Assembly: GCA_964484795.1 (NCBI GenBank)
Contig: CAZAFN010000005.1
Location: 15,037 to 79,036 of the forward strand
Origin: CAZAFN01 sp964484795
GTDB taxonomy: Bacteria > Pseudomonadota > Alphaproteobacteria > Methylaequorales > Methylaequoraceae
Direction of reading: 5' to 3'
Length of the DNA stretch: 64,000 nt
A program made the translations under genes and the position numbers. The notes under the pieces were generated by a model that saw only the letters and a program-made list of their open reading frames with translations, made no database searches and was not told where the DNA came from. Positions 61,101 through 64,000 of this stretch are shown here, in pieces. Position 1 is the stretch's first letter; each line of letters begins with the position of its first letter.

Positions 61101-64000
61101 TATTTGCCCCAACATTCTTAGAAGATACCGTTCCCGAACCAGTCAAACTAACTGTTTCACTGCTAACTAGATTCGTCAACGAAAGATCAGAGCTGCTAAC
61201 TGTCGTCGTTCCATCATATTGACGACTACCGCTTACATTGACAGAAAGCTGAGCAATATCAAATGTATGTGTTCCTCCGGTTAATGTATAGTTTGAAGCC
61301 GTCCCACCTGAGCCATTACTAATTGCCAAACTTCCCAGCGTAATGGCCTTGTTCATCTCCACTGAATTATTTGCAACCGTTCCAGAACCTGAAAGAATTA
61401 AATTTTCTCCACTTGCAAGATTTCCAATGGTAATGTCAGATGCAGAAGCCGTTGTTGATCCATCATACGCTCGAATACCATCAAGATTAATTATTCTTTG
61501 TGTAATTTCAACGGTAGCAGTACTCAATGTATAGTTTGAGCCCACGCCAGAACTATTGTCCAAAGCAAGACTTCCCAACGTTACAGCTTTGCCTGACCCA
61601 ACGTTAGCTGATGCAACTGAGCCTGATCCAGTAAAAGACAGGGTGTCTGAACCAGCTAAATTACTAAATGTAGTAAGAGCCGATGGATTTATGGTCGTTG
61701 TACCATCATAACTTTTTGATCCCGTAACGCTGGTCGTCCGTGGCAAAATCGTCATGGTTAACGTCCCTCCAGTAAGTGTGTAATTGGAAGCTGATCCCGT
61801 TCCATCAGATAGGGCCAACGTATTTACGTTTACTATTGTTTGCGTTCCAGCTGCTGGAGACCCAAGAACTCCTCTTCCTGACATGCTCAAAGTCTCTCCA
61901 CTAACAATGTTTGCAAGATTTAAATCTGATCCATTTGCCCATCTGGTTGCATCGTATGTTCTTGAACCTGATAAGCTAAGAGGTCTCTGCGTTATGCTTG
62001 CAGAGATTGAGCTAATTGAATAGTTGCTGGCAAGACCTGTATTGTTAGCTAAAGAGAGGGTTCCAGTTGTCACTGATTTTCCTGAACCAACATTTGCGGA
62101 TGCAACAGAGCCTTCCCCCGTAACTACTAATGCTTCTCCACTAACAATGTTCGTAAACGTATCAATGTTGCTTCCCTGGATGGTCGTGTTTCCGTCGTAA
62201 AGTTTTGACCCAGCTAGCGTTAAAGCTCTTTGCTGAATTTCAAAACTTGCACTCGACAAAGAATAGTTTGAAGCACTTCCCGTTCCATTGGCTAATGCAA
62301 GCGTTCCTAGAGTCACACCTTTTCCTGACCCCACACTAGCAGATGTCACTGATCCACTTCCACTAGCCGCAAGTGTTTCAGAACCAACTAGATTAGTAAA
62401 GGTTGTTAGATCTGAGCCTGAAACGGTGGTCGTTCCATCATATTTTCTATTTCCTGATGCTGTAACTGCTCGAGCGGTAATGTCCATAACAAAGGATCCA
62501 GACAAGCTATAATTACTTGCAGAACCCGTTGCATCTGCAATTGCAATTGTTCCAAGACTAACTGTCTTGCCCGATTCAACAGATGCATTAGGAACTGTCC
62601 CAGATCCGCTTAAAGCTAATGTTTCAGATCCAATCAAACCTGTGAGAGTAAGGTTTGAAGAAGAGGCTGTTGCCGTCCCATCATAAACTTTTGTACCGGT
62701 TGAACCTAAGGCTTTCTTATTTACTGTCGCCGAATGTGTTCCCCCGCTCAAAGTATAGTTGCTTGCAATTCCTCCGTTACTTCCATCTGATAATGACAAA
62801 GATCCGGCATTAATATTGGCGGTGGCATATGACGCTACATTTGCAGATGAAATGCTAATTGTGCCAGATTTGTTTAGTGTCTGGCTTCCAACCAAGTTGC
62901 CAAACGAAATGTCTCCCGCTGAAACGCTTGTGGTTGCATCATAATCTCTGCTAGCGGTTATGTTTATTGGCCTTTGGGTAACATTAAGAGTGGCAGATGA
63001 CAAACTGTAGTTAGAAGCGTTTCCTGTATTATTAGCCAAAGCCAAACTTCCCAAAGTGACAGATTTTGAATTTCCAACATTTGCCGAAGCCACAGAGCCA
63101 GAACCTGTAAGTGCAAGGGTTTCTCCTGAAACTAGGTTGTTAAAAGTTGTCAGGGTTGAATTAGAAACCGTCGTCGTTCCATCATAAACTCTGGAACCTG
63201 CCAGCGTTACAGGCCTTGCTGTAACGTCAAAAGTTCCACTGGCAAGGCTATAATTCGAAGCCGTTCCCGTATTATCTGCCAATGCAAGTGTGTTTAATGT
63301 TAATGTTTTTGAAGATCCAACTTCAGCAGATGTTATGGAACCTGAACCCGCAATTGATAGGGTTTCTCCGCCCGCAAGATTATTGATTGCACTAATATCC
63401 GAATTGGAAACGGTCGTTGAACCGTCATAAATCTTCGTTCCACTTAACGTTACCGATCTTTGGGTAATGTTGATTGAAAGCGTTCCAATCGTGTAGTTAG
63501 ACGCAAGTCCAGAACCATCGGCCAGCGCTAAGGTTCCTGCAGAAACATTTTTTCCTGCCCCAATTGCAGCAGATGAAATCGTTCCTGATCCACTTACGGA
63601 AAGGTTTTCTCCACTTACAAGATTTGCCATTGTAAGGTCGCTGTTGCTAACCGTTGTGGTTGCATCATATACTCTAGAGCCAGAAAAATTCACCCATCTT
63701 TTAGTAATGTCAAATGTGCCAGTTGTAAGGTTGTAGTTACTTGCCAGTCCAGTGCCATCAACTAAGGCCAAAGAACCATTAGTTATTGATTTTCCCGTAC
63801 CAACATTGGCTGAGGCAATCGTTCCACTGCCACTAAAAGTAAGTGTTTCTGAACCAACAAGATTGTTGATTGTAGTTAGATTTGCTGCACCAACTGTCGT
63901 TGTTCCATCATAAACTCTTGTTCCACTGAATGTTAAATTTTGTTTCGTAACGTCGAAGGTATGCGTTCCACCCGTAAACGTGTAGTTTGATGCTGCTCCC
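58108..64000 (-). CDS. Giant YDG-repeat surface adhesin, C-terminal part (cut by window edge)
   Basis: The frame is open from the right edge to a stop at 58108, at least 1963 codons, and the start is outside the window. Almost all of it is a tandem array of 75-87-residue units of YDG-domain type (PF18657), each with RPITISGSRVYDGTT at the start, GSETL, then ASNYTL(S/T)GGTH. Twenty-three full units can be counted. A 66-residue Lys/Arg-rich tail (58108-58308) ends in NACVLQSGQCN; the two Cys are the only ones seen in the protein. YDG proteins are mostly secreted filamentous adhesins of the two-partner (TpsA) type; the TPS domain would lie off the window. No transmembrane or sorting motif is seen. 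Confidence 0.9.
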   Translation of the reverse strand, partial: GAASNYTFTGGTHTFDVTKQNLTFSGTRVYDGTTTVGAANLTTINNLVGSETLTFSGSGTIASANVGTGKSITNGSLALVDGTGLASNYNLTTGTFDITKRWVNFSGSRVYDATTTVSNSDLTMANLVSGENLSVSGSGTISSAAIGAGKNVSAGTLALADGSGLASNYTIGTLSINITQRSVTLSGTKIYDGSTTVSNSDISAINNLAGGETLSIAGSGSITSAEVGSSKTLTLNTLALADNTGTASNYSLASGTFDVTARPVTLAGSRVYDGTTTVSNSTLTTFNNLVSGETLALTGSGSVASANVGNSKSVTLGSLALANNTGNASNYSLSSATLNVTQRPINITASRDYDATTSVSAGDISFGNLVGSQTLNKSGTISISSANVASYATANINAGSLSLSDGSNGGIASNYTLSGGTHSATVNKKALGSTGTKVYDGTATASSSNLTLTGLIGSETLALSGSGTVPNASVESGKTVSLGTIAIADATGSASNYSLSGSFVMDITARAVTASGNRKYDGTTTVSGSDLTTFTNLVGSETLAASGSGSVTSASVGSGKGVTLGTLALANGTGSASNYSLSSASFEIQQRALTLAGSKLYDGNTTIQGSNIDTFTNIVSGEALVVTGEGSVASANVGSGKSVTTGTLSLANNTGLASNYSISSISASITQRPLSLSGSRTYDATRWANGSDLNLANIVSGETLSMSGRGVLGSPAAGTQTIVNVNTLALSDGTGSASNYTLTGGTLTMTILPRTTSVTGSKSYDGTTTINPSALTTFSNLAGSDTLSFTGSGSVASANVGSGKAVTLGSLALDNSSGVGSNYTLSTATVEITQRIINLDGIRAYDGSTTASASDITIGNLASGENLILSGSGTVANNSVEMNKAITLGSLAISNGSGGTASNYTLTGGTHTFDIAQLSVNVSGSRQYDGTTTVSSSDLSLTNLVSSETVSLTGSGTVSSKNVGANKTVSVGTLALTGTGSGNYTLTNYTTTFEITPRVLNSSGSRIYNGTTNAVASDVTLANLVGSETLNVSGTGSVLSAAVGTSKSVSLGNLSLSDNSGLASNYTLTGGTHTLNVTKRPITIAASRVYDGTTSLDGTSVSTTFTYNNIVGSEIITQTGTGSVSSANVSSGQSVTLGSIALVDGSGAANNYSLTSATLDITRRPISLSGSRVYDSTTTASASDLTTLSNRVGSETLVLSNSGTISNANVGTDKAVTVGSLSLGNGSNGGLGSNYTLSGGTHTLSVTKRPITISGTRVYDGSATVSNSSINTLNNRASSETLSITGSGSIGSAAVGSGKVIALGTLSLADNSGSASNYLLSSGTFDVTAKNVTFVGSRVYDGTTAVNTSNISSTFSGLVGSETLTLSGSGSVASKDVASGQSVTIGSIAIANGTGVASNYALTSATLDITRRPISLSGSRVYDSTTTASASDLTTLSNRVGSETLVLSNSGTISNANVGTDKAVTVGSLSLGNGSNGGLGSNYTLSGGTHTLSVTKRPITISGSRFYDGTTVVGSSDISTFNNRSGGETLSITGSGGVSTAIIGTNKTIILGSLTLTDNSGLASNYSLSSGTFNVNARELNVTGSRFYDGTTTVSGSDLVVATGVGSEVLTLTGTGSIASANVDLGKSVTKGSLAFSNGSGVASNYDFGTISLNVTKRPVSVSGSRIYDGTTNAAASDLSISSGLIGSQTLNLSGTGTLSNKNVGVGKPVGSGTLSLSNGSNGGVSSNYTLTGGSHAFQVTPRTTNARGTRNYDGTTKARGSNFNTFTNTVGSDSIVLTGLGSVATSVVGSKGVTIGSLASANPNYTLNGATLIVTKRPVSLWGSRRAGIETNILASKLQITNLASSETLVLSGTGTIPFIRYGVLDLSLGTLAFADGSGSASNYTFTGGTHLFRIVSPLPPWKSKAGVLLRLSLMKKDSNKKMLPSRSSHRSLPAVAEKVTLSTPDNSVEVNACVLQSGQCN
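59498..59798 (-). repeat. 301-bp identical duplication, copy A
   Basis: This segment appears identical in every base I compared to 60242-60542, offset by 744 bp (three repeat units). The other units of the array differ widely in DNA sequence, so the identity is striking. Both ends are sharp: different bases follow immediately. Confidence 0.85.
60242..60542 (-). repeat. 301-bp identical duplication, copy B
   Basis: Second copy of the 301-bp segment at 59498-59798, in the same orientation and frame, covering one whole YDG unit and parts of its neighbours. Confidence 0.85.

Larger units (their letters stand above)
58309..64000 (-). repeat. Tandem array of YDG-domain coding units (about 225-260 bp each)
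   Basis: Twenty-three full units and the end of another are arranged head to tail, encoded on the minus strand. Unit length varies (75-87 residues). The most conserved parts are YDGTT, GSETL, SGSGSV and ASNYT. The last unit, next to the tail, has lost the YDG motif (reads GSRRAGIETNI). Confidence 0.95.

Noticed and set aside
59555..62944. Several plus-strand open frames opposite the adhesin
   Set aside because: They are short, repeat with the array, have no ribosome binding sites, and reflect the low stop frequency of the antisense strand in this GC-richer region.
58309..64000. CRISPR-like regular repeats
   Set aside because: Units are 225-260 bp, diverged, without short identical repeats and spacers, and they lie in one long open frame.

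Overview
The window is one 64-kb piece of an AT-rich, densely packed alphaproteobacterial chromosome. Several features point to Alphaproteobacteria: a SUV3-like helicase beside 7Fe ferredoxin fdxA and a CarD regulator; aconitase directly beside a full ccmABCDEFGHI cluster; a mitofilin (Mic60-like) gene between hemD and a HemY-like gene; a DUF1674/SDHAF4 small protein; and IalB, DUF6134, CcmI and YggT proteins. The order cannot be fixed from sequence alone; free-living marine AT-rich lineages fit best. A run of 10 N (51476-51485) shows this is a draft assembly, and two nearby or similar spots look like consensus errors.

Layout. 1-4.2 kb: the start of gltB (running off the left edge), a lipoprotein, gmhA with a tRNA-Arg(CCT) just upstream, and two tandem PagL-like lipid A deacylases. 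4.3-11.7 kb: M48 protease, CarD, fdxA, SUV3-like helicase, acnA. 11.7-17.8 kb: the whole cytochrome c maturation (System I) operon, including ccmD, which is short. 17.8-24.8 kb: pabC-pabB, a cyclic-nucleotide-binding protein, an unrecognised 456-aa protein, YggT, folD, argG, IalB. 24.8-29.9 kb: two DMT transporters, an aldo/keto reductase, BI-1, DUF6134, SDR. 29.9-34.9 kb: a lipid-modification cluster (FAD oxidoreductase, DUF1365, CFA-like methyltransferase, MFS, DUF3833) like those tied to unsaturated, cyclopropane or furan fatty acids and photo-oxidative stress. 35.0-35.2 kb: a probable small RNA with its own promoter and intrinsic terminator. 35.2-39.8 kb: small exported proteins, then a lipid A/undecaprenyl glycosylation set (PAP2, ArnT-like, GT2, LAB_N) and a DNA glycosylase. 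39.7-48.2 kb: HemY-like, Mic60-like, hemD, hemC, tsaD, gpsA, YciI, acs, SDHAF4. 48.3-56.9 kb: rsmB, heparinase-like, a three-gene nucleotide-sugar/O-antigen islet resembling WbpA/WbpL/WbpM, and purH. 56.9-64 kb: an MFS permease and the C-terminal part (at least 1963 aa) of a giant YDG-repeat surface adhesin running off the right edge.

The most unusual items are the giant repeat adhesin, which has a 301-bp identical duplication and its only two cysteines at the extreme C-terminus; the small-RNA candidate at 35.04-35.17 kb with two anti-Shine-Dalgarno-like motifs; and a stretch of CcmF in which the most conserved motif is replaced residue by residue. No CRISPR array, transposase, prophage or rRNA gene was seen. 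Most convergent gene pairs overlap at their 3' ends, which leaves little room for terminators.
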